In this document: piece after piece, positions 1 through 8,675 of the stretch | Layout of the letters: each line of letters opens with the position of its first letter | Numbering within the stretch: the stretch's first letter is position 1 | From: Sphaerochaeta sp. UBA5849 | Lineage (GTDB): Bacteria > Spirochaetota > Spirochaetia > Sphaerochaetales > Sphaerochaetaceae | Assembly (NCBI GenBank): GCA_002432715.1 | Contig: DJGJ01000064.1 | Location: forward strand, 1-64,000 | Reading direction: 5' to 3' | DNA length: 64,000 nucleotides | Notes under the pieces: generated by a model | What the model saw: the letters and a program-made list of their open reading frames with translations, nothing else | Database searches by the model: none | What the model was told of the DNA's origin: nothing | Made by a program: the position numbers and the translations under genes

Positions 1-218
1 CATCATTTCTTAGGTAATTGACTGGGAAGCCCTTACAGCTTCCACACACTCGATCAACAGCCAATTGGCAATCATCTCGTGTCTTGTATCTTCTCTTCTC
101 TTCTCTCATATGTCTGTCAAAAAACAACCGCCGTCGACTTGGCGTCGCTCAGCGTGCTCCGATAACATAACAAAAGACGCCTTCTAGTGTCAAGCATCCC
201 TTGCAACTATTTCTGCAT
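1..218. other. Left-edge non-coding stretch
   Basis: No gene can be supported here. The minus strand holds a possible promoter (TTGACA at 188-193, TATGTT at 164-169, 18-base spacer) just past the stop of the neighbouring HAD gene. About 20 bases downstream of its expected start is a short GC-rich hairpin (about 128-145) followed by a T-run (119-124 as A on the plus strand). A purine-rich GAGAA tract lies at about 92-112. This could be the leader of a gene to the left of the window, but that gene is not visible. Confidence 0.3.
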
Positions 219-1016
219 TTAATTCGCCCGTTTTTTCAGAAGCTCGTACACAATCTCAGAAAATCCTGCACCACCCTCGCTCTCAGAGGCATAGCGAGGA
301 AGCACTTGCATCGATTGGACGTGCTTTTTTATGTTGCCGACACCAAAACTCAAGGGAAAATGAGAAAACATCACCTGGTCGTTGGGGGCATCCCCGCAAT
401 AGCAGCTTTTCTGAATCATCGTTGCTTCATCAAGACCAAGGACATCGGCAAAAAAGGCTTTTGTCCCCTGATACTTGTCAAAGGAACCAAACCAAGCATT
501 CACATGAATCGAGCTGACTGCAGTCCCAGCTCCCATGCTTCTGCACACCTCGACCACCTTTGCAATCTGCCGGGCATCCAAATACGGCGGCTCGCTGCCG
601 TGGTCGAACGCAACATCATAGATTCTGGCAAACTGGTCGCTGGAAAGCTTGGAACCGGGGACCTGGGAGAGCACCTTCTGAATCAAGGCGCTTTTTCGCT
701 GTTCATACCCCTCTTGTACGATGGAGGGGTGTACATACTTGCGGATGGCACCATCTTTGCGATACAGGCACACTGCTCCGCTTTCGCTGAGCACGGCCTC
801 AACCGGCCACTGTCTGAGATAGGTGTCGCCCCATCCAGCAGACCCCCCGGTCACACAAATGGTTCGAATGCCTGCTTCCTGCAGGGCATACAAGGCCGCA
901 AGAGCAACCGGCCTGAGCTTTCCTTCGGTTGTAATCGTATCATCAACATCAGTGAGCAAAAACGAGACCTGTGAGGCCTCGTCCTTGCTGAGATTCTGCA
1001 CACCCAGCATAGTCAT
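219..1016 (-). CDS. HAD-superfamily phosphatase (Cof/sucrose-phosphatase-like)
   Basis: A 265-residue HAD hydrolase. The nucleophile motif DVDDT is near residues 23-27. A Thr-Gly-Gly segment (CVTGGSAG) follows, and a late acidic loop (YCGDAPND, about residue 210) supplies the Mg2+ ligands, which places it in the cap-IIB type (Cof, mannosyl-3-phosphoglycerate or sucrose phosphatase-like). The substrate cannot be read from sequence. The start overlaps the stop of pgsA by four bases (ATGA), so the two are probably translated as a coupled pair. Confidence 0.85.
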   Translation of the reverse strand: MTMLGVQNLSKDEASQVSFLLTDVDDTITTEGKLRPVALAALYALQEAGIRTICVTGGSAGWGDTYLRQWPVEAVLSESGAVCLYRKDGAIRKYVHPSIVQEGYEQRKSALIQKVLSQVPGSKLSSDQFARIYDVAFDHGSEPPYLDARQIAKVVEVCRSMGAGTAVSSIHVNAWFGSFDKYQGTKAFFADVLGLDEATMIQKSCYCGDAPNDQVMFSHFPLSFGVGNIKKHVQSMQVLPRYASESEGGAGFSEIVYELLKKRAN

Positions 1017-1609
1017 CGGGTCATTGTCGAAAGGCTGCCATCACGGATGATCGCCTTGATGTACGTCAAGAAGGACATGACTGAAGATAAGGCCGCCAAT
1101 ACGAAAACCACATACAGGCCGATGCGGGCCCCTTCCATGAAAGGAGCATCGGAGAGCCAGTTGTCCAAGGCGATATAGAGAATGCCCAACGCCCCGCTGA
1201 TGGCATACAGCACAGCCTTGCTCTTCCCCCAGATGTTTGCCGCCACCGGCTTGCCCTTTCCCATCATCAGCATGCGCACGAACAGGATGGAGAACTCTCT
1301 CCACATAATAAGGATGAAGGTCCAAAGAGGCATGACACCGGCCCCCGACAGGCACACAAAGTATGTCAGTCGGGAGAAGGTATCGGCAAACGGATCCATC
1401 ACCTTGCCTAAATCGGTAACCAAATTCCTGCGTCTGGCAATCTGGCCGTCCAGCAAGTCGGTCAACTCTGTGAGCGCCCATAAAAGAAGAGTCAGGATGG
1501 AAGAAAGGCTTTGAAAGTCCTCTCCGAACCAAACGCCCAAATGGAAAGCGATGAAGAACATGGGAGCCATGATCAGCCGGGATACAGTAAGCTTATTCGG
1601 AATATTCAT
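1013..1609 (-). CDS. pgsA: CDP-diacylglycerol-glycerol-3-phosphate 3-phosphatidyltransferase
   Basis: An integral membrane enzyme of 198 residues that makes phosphatidylglycerol-phosphate from CDP-diacylglycerol and glycerol-3-phosphate, the committed step to phosphatidylglycerol. The complete CDP-alcohol phosphotransferase signature is present: D54-G-x2-A58-R59-x8-G68-x3-D72-x3-D76. Hydrophobic helices flank it and length is normal for the family. An AGAGG ribosome site precedes the ATG. The 12-base gap to the upstream carboxypeptidase gene and the overlap with the downstream HAD gene suggest one operon. Other CDP-alcohol transferases share the signature, so the exact acceptor is inferred. 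Confidence 0.85.
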   Translation of the reverse strand: MNIPNKLTVSRLIMAPMFFIAFHLGVWFGEDFQSLSSILTLLLWALTELTDLLDGQIARRRNLVTDLGKVMDPFADTFSRLTYFVCLSGAGVMPLWTFILIMWREFSILFVRMLMMGKGKPVAANIWGKSKAVLYAISGALGILYIALDNWLSDAPFMEGARIGLYVVFVLAALSSVMSFLTYIKAIIRDGSLSTMTR

Positions 1610-1621
1610 GAATACCTCTGA

Positions 1622-3106
1622 TTAGCCGAACAGCCGGCTGAACTTGTTTTCAAGGTAGCTTGTGAACACCGTTGCGTCAAGAGCTTTTCCTGTTACCGCC
1701 AGGGCTGTCTCCCGTCCTGTTTTCAAGGCACCCTTCTCATAAACGGCCTTTCTCAGATACGAGCTGATACCTTCCACATCGCCGGGTTGCAGGCCGAGCT
1801 GGCTCTGCATATGAGCCCAAATTTGGGCTCCATAGAGATTACCCAGAGCGTAGGTGGGAAAGTACCCGAAGTCACCGCTGCTCCAATGCACATCCTGCAA
1901 GACACCCTCCCTGTCAGTTGCCGGCTTGAACCCGAAGAGGCGGGAAAACTCCTCATTCCATGCCTGGGGAAGGTCCGCTACACAAAGGCTTCCGGCAAGC
2001 AGGGCCTGCTCAAGACCGAACCGAAGAAAGATGTGCAGGCTGTAGCTCATCTCATCGGCATTGACGCGGATGCAGGTCCGCCCAACCTTGTTGACTGCCC
2101 TGACAAATCGGTCGAGACCTACACCGGCAGTCTGGGAGGGGAAGATTTTTTGAAACTGTGGATAGTAGCGCTCCCAGAACTCAGGACTTTTTGAGACCAT
2201 GTTCTCCCAAAGCCGACTCTGCGATTCGTGCATCCCGTGGGAAGCCCCACCGGCCAGGCTCGTACCTCTCAAGATTGTATTTGAAGCTCCCATCTCATAG
2301 AGTGCATGCCCGCCTTCGTGAATCGAGGAGGAAAAACTATCCATGACACTGGGATCGGTATAGCGGGTGGTGATGCGGATGTCGTCGCTTGCAATGGTCG
2401 TTGTGAACGGATGAACCGAGACGGCAGAGCTGCCGCGGGTGAAATCGAATCCCATATCGGTCAGCACCTGGTTGGCAAACGCCTGCTGGCCCTCGATTGC
2501 ATACGCTTGGTGTAAAAAAGAGTCATCCACATCCTTGTCAGCATAGGTCTGCACCATATCCGACAGCGGGCCCTTGATCGAATCAAAGAGGGAAGTCACC
2601 TCCTGGGTGTTCATGCCTTCCTCGAACTCAGAGAGCAGAGCATCATACAAGGTTGCTTGGCCGTCAGAAAGGCAGGAGGCCTTCTCCTTCACCAAATCCA
2701 CCATGACCGACAGGTCTTTTGAAAAAAGGGCGAAGTCGTCGGCTTTTCGGGCCGAAACCCAGCTCTGATGGGCTTTTGCTGCCTGTTCGGTGATGGCCCT
2801 CACCAAATCCTTGGGCATTCGGCGCTTTCTTTCGTACTCTCTTCTACGCACCCTGATCAAGGCCCGCTCGAAATCCGATTCACACGTTTTTTCATCCAAG
2901 ACATCGAGCAACCGCCCCATCTCATCCCCGCTTGCAACAGCATGGGACTGCTCGGCAAGCCAGCCGAGCTGGATGGAGCGCTCCTGTACCGCCTTATCAC
3001 GGAGAACCATCTCCTGGTCCCATTGCAAGGCTGCGCCGATATGCTCAAGCATCACCAGATGACGGTCAAGCTCCTCAAGGCGTGCAAAGGCTTGTTGTTG
3101 ATTCAT
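1622..3106 (-). CDS. Metallocarboxypeptidase, family M32 (Taq type)
   Basis: A cytoplasmic zinc carboxypeptidase of about 494 residues. The metal site HEGGH is at residues 263-267, with the downstream family motif HESQSRLWEN near residue 290 providing the third ligand. The whole chain matches thermostable carboxypeptidase 1 in length and order. I chose the start at 3106 because GGAGGGATGT sits directly in front of that ATG; a start four codons upstream would place the ribosome site inside the gene. It probably degrades small peptides. It lies 48 bases after thrS, separated by an 11-bp hairpin. Confidence 0.9.
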   Translation of the reverse strand: MNQQQAFARLEELDRHLVMLEHIGAALQWDQEMVLRDKAVQERSIQLGWLAEQSHAVASGDEMGRLLDVLDEKTCESDFERALIRVRRREYERKRRMPKDLVRAITEQAAKAHQSWVSARKADDFALFSKDLSVMVDLVKEKASCLSDGQATLYDALLSEFEEGMNTQEVTSLFDSIKGPLSDMVQTYADKDVDDSFLHQAYAIEGQQAFANQVLTDMGFDFTRGSSAVSVHPFTTTIASDDIRITTRYTDPSVMDSFSSSIHEGGHALYEMGASNTILRGTSLAGGASHGMHESQSRLWENMVSKSPEFWERYYPQFQKIFPSQTAGVGLDRFVRAVNKVGRTCIRVNADEMSYSLHIFLRFGLEQALLAGSLCVADLPQAWNEEFSRLFGFKPATDREGVLQDVHWSSGDFGYFPTYALGNLYGAQIWAHMQSQLGLQPGDVEGISSYLRKAVYEKGALKTGRETALAVTGKALDATVFTSYLENKFSRLFG

Positions 3107-3122
3107 ACATCCCTCCACCGAT

Positions 3123-3148
3123 AGAGAGCCGGATCGCTCCGGCTCTCT
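3123..3148 (-). terminator. Hairpin after thrS
   Basis: A perfect 11-bp inverted repeat (AGAGAGCCGGA / TCCGGCTCTCT) with a TCGC loop lies between the thrS stop and the carboxypeptidase start. It is not followed by a T-run on the minus strand, so it may only attenuate transcription or protect the thrS 3' end. Confidence 0.5.
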
Positions 3149-3154
3149 TGGTAT

Positions 3155-4900
3155 TTACAGCTGCTGCTTGCTCTCTACCTTCTGCTTCACCATATCGATG
3201 AACGCCTGGGTGGAAAGCCCGTTCTCCTGCTTGCCGGTTCTCAGCCGTACCGATACCTGGTCGTTCTGAGCCTCCCGTTCGCCGATGATCACCATATAGG
3301 GAATCTTCTGCTGCTGGGCGTTGCGGATCTTGGCGTTCATGCGGTCGTCACCAAGGTCGGCACTAACCCGGAAGCCTTCCTTGCGCAGCCTTCCCTCCAG
3401 CTCCTTTGCGTAATCGAAGAAGGTCTCACCAACCGGAATCACCTTGATCTGCTCAGGCGACAACCACGGCGGGAACGCTCCTGCATAGTGCTCGATCAGA
3501 ACACCGAAGAACCGCTCGATGGAACCAAGAAGGGCCCGATGGATCATGTACGGGCGTTTCTCCACGCCGTCCTTGTCCACGAAGGTCATATCGAAGCGCT
3601 CAGGCTCGTTGAAGTCAAACTGAACCGTGGAGAGCTGCCATTCACGACCGATGGCATCCTTGATCTTGAGGTCGATTTTCGGTCCGTAGAAGGCTCCACC
3701 GCCCTCATCGATCTCATACGACAACCCTTCAGCCACAATAGCCTTGCGCAGTGCCTCGGTTGCATCAGCCCAACGAGCCGGGTCACCTACCGATTTCTCC
3801 GGCTTGGTGGAAAGGTATGCATTGATCTCGGTGAATCCGAATGCCTGGAGCATATGCAATGAGAACCGCAAAACCTCCAGAATCTCATCATTCATCTGGT
3901 CGGGGGTGACAAAGAGGTGGGCGTCATCCTGAGTGAATCCACGCACCCTCATCAGACCATGCATGGCTCCGGCCTTCTCATACCGATATACGGTACCCAG
4001 CTCAGCCCAGCGGAACGGCAGGTCCCGATAGGAACGCTTGCTGTTCTTGTAAATCATGATATGGAACGGACAGTTCATCGGCTTCACATAGTAGTCGCTC
4101 TTGTCCATCTCCATCGGAGGATACATGCCTTCCTTGTAGAAACCCAGGTGACCGCTGGTCTCCCAAAGCCATGATCGGCCGAGATGGGGGGTGTAGACCA
4201 TCTCATAGCCGTTGGCATAATGCTCGCTGCGCCAGAAGTTCTCAATCGCCTGACGGATGCGCGCTCCCATCGGATGCCAATACACCAAACCCGGACCGGC
4301 TTCTTCATGCAGGCTGAACAGGTCGAGCTCCTTGCCGAGCTTTCGATGGTCGCGCTTCTCAACATCCTCAAGGTGCTGCAGGTACAATCGAAGGTCCTTC
4401 GCATTCTCCCATGCAGTACCGTAGATGCGGGTCAGCATCGGGTTGGTCTCCTTGCCGCGCCAATAGGCACCGGCGATGCTCATCAGCTTGAAGGCATCAG
4501 CCTTCAACTCCTTGGTCGACTCCACATGAGGACCGCGGCACAGGTCGGTGAAGCCACCCTGGCTGTACAACGACACCTCCTCATCCTCGGGAATGGCCTC
4601 CAGCAGTTCAAGTTTATAGGTCTGGTCGGCGAACTGCTTCTGGGCCTCGGCGCGGCTCACCACCCTACGGACAAACGGCTTGCCCTCGGCGATGATCGCC
4701 TTCATCCGTGTGGTAATCTCCTCGAGGTCCTCATTGACCAACTGTCTGGGCAGGTCAAAATCATAATAAAAGCCGTTGTCGATCGCAGGGCCGATCGTTA
4801 TCTGTGCTGTGGGAAACATTTGCAGCACCGCCTCTGCCATGACATGCGCCATTGAGTGTCTAATTTTGGAGAGTTTCTCTCCTGCATCTTCCTTTGCCAT
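3155..4900 (-). CDS. thrS: Threonyl-tRNA synthetase (short form without TGS domain)
   Basis: Class II synthetase that charges tRNA-Thr. From residue 1 the protein begins almost directly in the editing (N2) domain (HSMAHVMAEAV, later DLCRGPHV), then the catalytic core with the zinc ligand in MNCPFH, motif 2 (VYRYEKAG...MRVRGFTQDDAHLF), motif 3 (HRALLGSIERF) and the anticodon-binding domain. At 581 residues it lacks the roughly 60-residue N-terminal TGS domain of the 640-residue E. coli enzyme. The start at 4900 has AAGGAG at ideal spacing; the longer open frame to 5017 runs through the T-box leader and is not coding. Confidence 0.95.
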   Translation of the reverse strand: MAKEDAGEKLSKIRHSMAHVMAEAVLQMFPTAQITIGPAIDNGFYYDFDLPRQLVNEDLEEITTRMKAIIAEGKPFVRRVVSRAEAQKQFADQTYKLELLEAIPEDEEVSLYSQGGFTDLCRGPHVESTKELKADAFKLMSIAGAYWRGKETNPMLTRIYGTAWENAKDLRLYLQHLEDVEKRDHRKLGKELDLFSLHEEAGPGLVYWHPMGARIRQAIENFWRSEHYANGYEMVYTPHLGRSWLWETSGHLGFYKEGMYPPMEMDKSDYYVKPMNCPFHIMIYKNSKRSYRDLPFRWAELGTVYRYEKAGAMHGLMRVRGFTQDDAHLFVTPDQMNDEILEVLRFSLHMLQAFGFTEINAYLSTKPEKSVGDPARWADATEALRKAIVAEGLSYEIDEGGGAFYGPKIDLKIKDAIGREWQLSTVQFDFNEPERFDMTFVDKDGVEKRPYMIHRALLGSIERFFGVLIEHYAGAFPPWLSPEQIKVIPVGETFFDYAKELEGRLRKEGFRVSADLGDDRMNAKIRNAQQQKIPYMVIIGEREAQNDQVSVRLRTGKQENGLSTQAFIDMVKQKVESKQQL

Positions 4901-4925
4901 ACCATATCTCCTTGTATATACCAAC

Positions 4926-5225
4926 AAAAAAGCCTTCATGCCTTCCCTCTCCGGTACGGCATCATCCGCATCCGGCAAGGACGAAGACATGAGGGCTCTC
5001 ATGTTCCGCGGTTCCACCTTGCTTCCCTTTTCGATGCTTCGCCACCGAAAAGGACGCTCAATTTACCTGTATCGCCAGGTGTGCGGCATAATCTACCAGG
5101 TTTCCCGTTCGGTATGCAGCTCAAAAGGGGTTTTCATCGAGCGCCTGCCAAATTCCTCTCAATCAAGGGAATTCTCCCTGTGGCCCCGTTGTCGACTACT
5201 CGTCTTTCTCATCGCCTTGTCAGAT
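4926..5225 (-). promoter_or_regulatory. T-box riboswitch leader of thrS
   Basis: On the minus strand the leader holds the T-box core AAGGTGGAACCGCGG (about 5009-5023). The antiterminator can be drawn in full: GCAAGG (5017-5022) pairs with CCTTGC (4975-4980), UGGAACC (5010-5016) is the acceptor-end bulge, GCG pairs with CGU, and ACATGAG/CTCATGT closes an apical stem. The competing terminator is also clear: GCCCTCATGTCTTC (4983-4996) pairs with GAAGGCATGAAGGC (4932-4945), 13 of 14 pairs including one G-U, followed by six T (4926-4931). A Thr-type ACC at 5111-5113 is a possible specifier, but I could not fold stem I with certainty. Uncharged tRNA-Thr would favour thrS transcription. Confidence 0.85.
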
Positions 5226-5254
5226 AGAATGCTTACATTGCAAAAAATTGTCAA
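5226..5254 (-). promoter_or_regulatory. Promoter of the T-box/thrS transcript
   Basis: TTGACA (5249-5254) is a perfect -35 box. Seventeen bases downstream lies a weak -10, CATTCT (5226-5231). The box touches the stop codon of the upstream reductase gene. Transcription would begin near 5219, leaving room for a long stem I before the T-box core. Confidence 0.5.
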
Positions 5255-5730
5255 GAGTACAACAGGCGGGAAATAACGGCGGCAGCGCCCTCTAGGAACT
5301 CTTGGTCCATCGAGGTGAATCGACCAAGCTTGGGGCTGTCGACATCGAGCACTCCCACCACCCTGCCCTTGGCATCGAGCAGAGGCACAACCAGTTCGCT
5401 TCTGCTCGCACTGTCGCAGGCAATATGGTCGGCAAATGCATGCACATCGTCGACTCGAACACTCTTGGCGGTTCGGGCGCACAGTCCGCACACTCCTCTG
5501 GAAAAAGGAATGTCGGTGCATGCGACCTTCCCTTGGAATGGGCCAAGCACCAATTTCTGACCTGAATCATCGACAAGGTAGAACCCCACCCAATTGATGT
5601 CTTCCAAACATTCAGAGAGCAAAGCCGAGGCATTGGAGAGATGGCAGTAGCGCCTTTGCAGAGTTCCATCCCAATCACCGATCAAAGCAGCAAGCTGATC
5701 AAGAATCCCGCCATCCTTGTGCAATACCAT
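5251..5730 (-). CDS. msrC: Free methionine-(R)-sulfoxide reductase (GAF domain)
   Basis: A single GAF-domain protein of 159 residues that reduces free Met-R-sulfoxide using thioredoxin. The conserved cysteines of the family are present in order: the AC of KVACTDIPF, GVCGLCAR and HIACDSASRSELVVP, together with the DVHAF segment. Length is typical. A GAGGAG ribosome site precedes the ATG. It starts 15 bases after the hydrogenase gene and is probably the last gene of that operon. An oxidative-damage repair enzyme beside oxygen-sensitive hydrogenases fits, but that link is my inference. Confidence 0.9.
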   Translation of the reverse strand: MVLHKDGGILDQLAALIGDWDGTLQRRYCHLSNASALLSECLEDINWVGFYLVDDSGQKLVLGPFQGKVACTDIPFSRGVCGLCARTAKSVRVDDVHAFADHIACDSASRSELVVPLLDAKGRVVGVLDVDSPKLGRFTSMDQEFLEGAAAVISRLLYS

Positions 5731-5745
5731 ATACCACGCTCCTCA

Positions 5746-7209
5746 TCACTGGATTACCGACCGCATGGCTTTCACCGGCGCGGCGGCCTTGTTCCCTCCA
5801 CGCAGCTTCATCGCCACTGAGGGTTTTACTACCACACCCGGGCCGTTGATGCAACCACCCTCGCAGCACATCACCTCGACCAAGTCGGCCTCGGCAGGTC
5901 GTTTCTCCCAGATTTTCATCGTTCTGAACATCTTCTTGTCTACCCCGTTGACCGGGAGCACCTGCACTTCATGGCTCGGGGCAAAGCGGCTCAGCACGCA
6001 GGAGGCAACCCCACCAGAGAGTGCAAACTGCCGGCAGTCCTCGAATGAGGAGGTATCACCAAGATCGGAGCCCTCCAATTCCCGTACGTCGATGCCTTTG
6101 GCGATGAACAGGGAGGCAAGCTCGCTGAAGGTGATGACAGCATCGACCGTCTTCAACCTGAGTGCCTCCACCTTCTTTGCAAGGCAAGGACCTATGAAGA
6201 CGTTCTTAGTGGCAGGATTGAGCTCTTTTGCCTTCAGCGCCGCATACCCCATGGGAGAGAGAGCCGAGGAGCGGCGTTCACCGAGGAACGGCAGATGCTT
6301 GTCGACAAGCTCCATGTAGGCAGGACAGCAGCTGGTGGTCATATATCCTTCACCCCTCGCTTTACGCTCGGCCAGCTCCTCGGCTTCATGCAGGCTTGTC
6401 GTCTCAGCCCCCTCGCTGACCTCCAGCACAGAGGAGAACCCGGCTGCAAGCAAGGCTGCCTTTATCTGGGAAAGCGTACCGGGAAACTGACCTTCTATGG
6501 CCGGGGCGATCAGGGCGGTTACATGCTCTTCTTTGCCGAGCATCTTGACTACCGGCATGAGGGATGAACGCTCGACTATGGCCCCGAACGGGCAGCTCAT
6601 CGCACAGCGTCCACAACTGATGCACTTCTTGTAATCAATCTCCACATATCCCTCTTCGTTTTTCTTCACCGCATTGACCGGACAGGCTTCCTCGCAGGGA
6701 ACCGGGATATGGACAACTGCATGGAAGGGGCATACTTCCTTGCACTTGCCGCAGCGGATGCAGCGGCTCTCATCAATATGGGCCTGCCCGCCGGAAAAGG
6801 TGATGCAATCCTTGGGGCAGTTTGCCAGACAAGGCCTGGCAAAACAGCCTCTGCAGGCATCGCTGATCAGGTAGCGGTCAGGAGGGCAGGAAGAACAGGC
6901 GGTACTGATGGTCGTCAGAATCGGTGCGGCGCTCTTGTCTGTCTCCATCACCTCCTCTACATACTCGGCGAGGCTCTTCAGCTCATCGTCATCGGATTCG
7001 ATATTGATGCCCAAAAGTGCCATGATCCGGTAGCGGACCATCGCCCGCTCCTTGTAGATGCAGCATCTGTTGGGAACCCTCTGCTTGGGAATGATCCTGA
7101 TGGGAAGCTTGTCGACATTCTCCTTCAGCGTTCCCGCAAAGAACTCCTTGAGCACTTCTGCATGGACCTGACGCTTCATCAGCGTATATTGGTTGTTGAG
7201 TTCAAGCAC
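5746..7209 (-). CDS. [FeFe]-hydrogenase, monomeric (group B-like, HydA2)
   Basis: Catalytic-type iron hydrogenase of 487 residues. The N-terminal half carries several [4Fe-4S] ligand sets (CIRCGKCKEVCP, CISCGRCAMSCP and a CRGCF...CLANCP cluster). The H-cluster region follows with TSCCPAY (P1), IGPCLAKK (P2) and CCEGGCINGPG (P3), so all cluster cysteines are kept. The P1 and P3 wording differs from the TSCCPxW and ACPGGC of group A enzymes and resembles group B. GTG start with GGAGG eight bases upstream; the start overlaps the ferredoxin gene by eight bases. It probably evolves or takes up H2 with ferredoxin during fermentation. Confidence 0.9.
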   Translation of the reverse strand: MLELNNQYTLMKRQVHAEVLKEFFAGTLKENVDKLPIRIIPKQRVPNRCCIYKERAMVRYRIMALLGINIESDDDELKSLAEYVEEVMETDKSAAPILTTISTACSSCPPDRYLISDACRGCFARPCLANCPKDCITFSGGQAHIDESRCIRCGKCKEVCPFHAVVHIPVPCEEACPVNAVKKNEEGYVEIDYKKCISCGRCAMSCPFGAIVERSSLMPVVKMLGKEEHVTALIAPAIEGQFPGTLSQIKAALLAAGFSSVLEVSEGAETTSLHEAEELAERKARGEGYMTTSCCPAYMELVDKHLPFLGERRSSALSPMGYAALKAKELNPATKNVFIGPCLAKKVEALRLKTVDAVITFSELASLFIAKGIDVRELEGSDLGDTSSFEDCRQFALSGGVASCVLSRFAPSHEVQVLPVNGVDKKMFRTMKIWEKRPAEADLVEVMCCEGGCINGPGVVVKPSVAMKLRGGNKAAAPVKAMRSVIQ

Positions 7210-7468
7210 GGGTTGCCTCCGTAAGGAGTTTGCACAGCATCTCCTGATTTACATTGCCATAGACCTTCTCACCGATGCGAACATAGGGGGGACGGTCCTT
7301 GGACTGTGCCTCCTTGCAGCCGCCGATGCAGCTGACTCCCTCGATCTCGCAACCGCCAAGTACCGCAGGGTCCAGAAATTCATTATAAAGGAGCAGGTCG
7401 GCACCCCCCTGCACAAAACAGGCGGTCCCAACACAAATCTGTACATGCACTTTCTCTTTCTTACCCAT
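7202..7468 (-). CDS. Thioredoxin-like [2Fe-2S] ferredoxin (NuoE C-terminal type)
   Basis: An 88-residue protein matching the C-terminal [2Fe-2S] domain of NuoE/HydC. It has CVGTACF near residue 12 and CIGGC near residue 47, with a further cysteine between them. It lies between the phosphatase and the hydrogenase and overlaps the latter, which suggests that it carries electrons to or from that enzyme. GGAG precedes the ATG. It resembles the 86-residue protein at the start of the operon but the two are clearly diverged. Confidence 0.85.
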   Translation of the reverse strand: MGKKEKVHVQICVGTACFVQGGADLLLYNEFLDPAVLGGCEIEGVSCIGGCKEAQSKDRPPYVRIGEKVYGNVNQEMLCKLLTEATRA

Positions 7469-7481
7469 ATTGCTCTCCTGT

Positions 7482-8675
7482 TCAAATATATTCCTGTGAG
7501 GTCTCTTTCAAATAGACGTCTTCCAATGCCCTTCGAAGCCTGCCGATCAGGTTTCTCCGAATCCCTATCTCCACCGGTATGCTTGGATCCTGGTGGGCCT
7601 CATTGATTTTCGTTCCCACAATGAAGTGCACCTGATCGCTCTCCTGCATGACCTGGATGAACTTCTTCACTGCATCGTTGGTCATTGAGCGGACCGGTTT
7701 CTTTTGCTCCAGGGCGGTGGCCACCTTGCTGAGGGTAAGCATCCCCTCGGTCACCAGGTCAATGCCTTCCATCATCGAGCACGGGGGAACTTGGGCCGAC
7801 CAGCAGCTCATATCCACCTTCAAAGGCTTTTGCATGAGACGTGATACAATTTGTGCAGTTGTCCCGCCGCTGACAATCTTTCTCCCTTCAAAATCCTTGA
7901 TCTTTTGGACCAGCTGCCCATCATGCTCCTTGATGAACGGGGGTCCGGTCACCACCAGGGTACGCCTGGGCCTGCGGACATACACCACCATGCAGGTGAT
8001 GTCATCCTTCGCACTGAGACGATCCAGGCTGTGTGCCCGACAGACAATGGCCTGGGCGAGATCATGGCTGGAGATGTCGGGATTGGCCTCGATCTGGGTG
8101 CGGGTGAACTCCCTGACCCCATCAAGACGCCACCCCAAGGGAAGGGATTTTCCCATCCCCGCCTGGGTGACCCCGTCACTGAAAATCACAAGGCGGCTGC
8201 CGATGGGCAACGTGAGCATGGAGTGCCCCAACACCTCTTTCTTGAATGCGCCGTCACGCTGCAGGTCGATATGCTCGACATCCCATTGCAAGCTTCTGCT
8301 TCCTTGGAACACCAAGGCGCCGGGATTGTCGTACTCCACCAGGTTCATGGCGACCTGGTCGCTTGGGAGCACCCTCAAATCCGCGATGGTAAAAGTGGCA
8401 TAACTGATCTTTCGTTCCTTGCAAACCGGAAGCGTATTCATGATGATGCGCGCCGAATGGGTCAGATCCATCGGGCTGAAACTCAACTTGTGTGCCATGC
8501 GAGCCGTCAGGCTGGCCAATACGTTTGCCTTGACCCCGCTTCCCAAGCCATCGCTGAGGGTACATACAATCTGGTTGTTCTCAGGGTTCCGGGAGAGCAG
8601 GAACACATCTCCCCCGATCTTTTGCCCATCCTTGTAGATTTGGGCATAGTCGACATCGATGAAGAGATCGTTCAT
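7482..8675 (-). CDS. SpoIIE-family PP2C serine phosphatase of the hydrogenase operon
   Basis: A 397-residue protein. The first half is a SpoIIE/PP2C phosphatase domain with metal-binding motifs LSDGLGSG (about residue 40) and FSDGVTQAG (about residue 170). The second half, from about residue 225, has a GRKIVSGGTTAQIV segment and two cysteines; I do not recognise it. PP2C proteins are commonly encoded with sensory (group C) [FeFe]-hydrogenases. The start overlaps the HydS stop by four bases, so the two are probably made together. The likely role is to turn a HydS signal into protein dephosphorylation; the target is unknown. Confidence 0.8.
   Translation of the reverse strand: MNDLFIDVDYAQIYKDGQKIGGDVFLLSRNPENNQIVCTLSDGLGSGVKANVLASLTARMAHKLSFSPMDLTHSARIIMNTLPVCKERKISYATFTIADLRVLPSDQVAMNLVEYDNPGALVFQGSRSLQWDVEHIDLQRDGAFKKEVLGHSMLTLPIGSRLVIFSDGVTQAGMGKSLPLGWRLDGVREFTRTQIEANPDISSHDLAQAIVCRAHSLDRLSAKDDITCMVVYVRRPRRTLVVTGPPFIKEHDGQLVQKIKDFEGRKIVSGGTTAQIVSRLMQKPLKVDMSCWSAQVPPCSMMEGIDLVTEGMLTLSKVATALEQKKPVRSMTNDAVKKFIQVMQESDQVHFIVGTKINEAHQDPSIPVEIGIRRNLIGRLRRALEDVYLKETSQEYI

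Noticed and set aside
10..75. A 21-codon frame at the left edge (minus)
   Set aside because: Too short, no ribosome site or similarity; reported only as part of the non-coding edge.
201..974. A 257-codon open frame on the plus strand
   Set aside because: Antisense to the HAD phosphatase, which has all catalytic motifs.
4901..5017. N-terminal extension of ThrRS
   Set aside because: This stretch is the T-box antiterminator and terminator; a strong ribosome site precedes the internal ATG at 4900.
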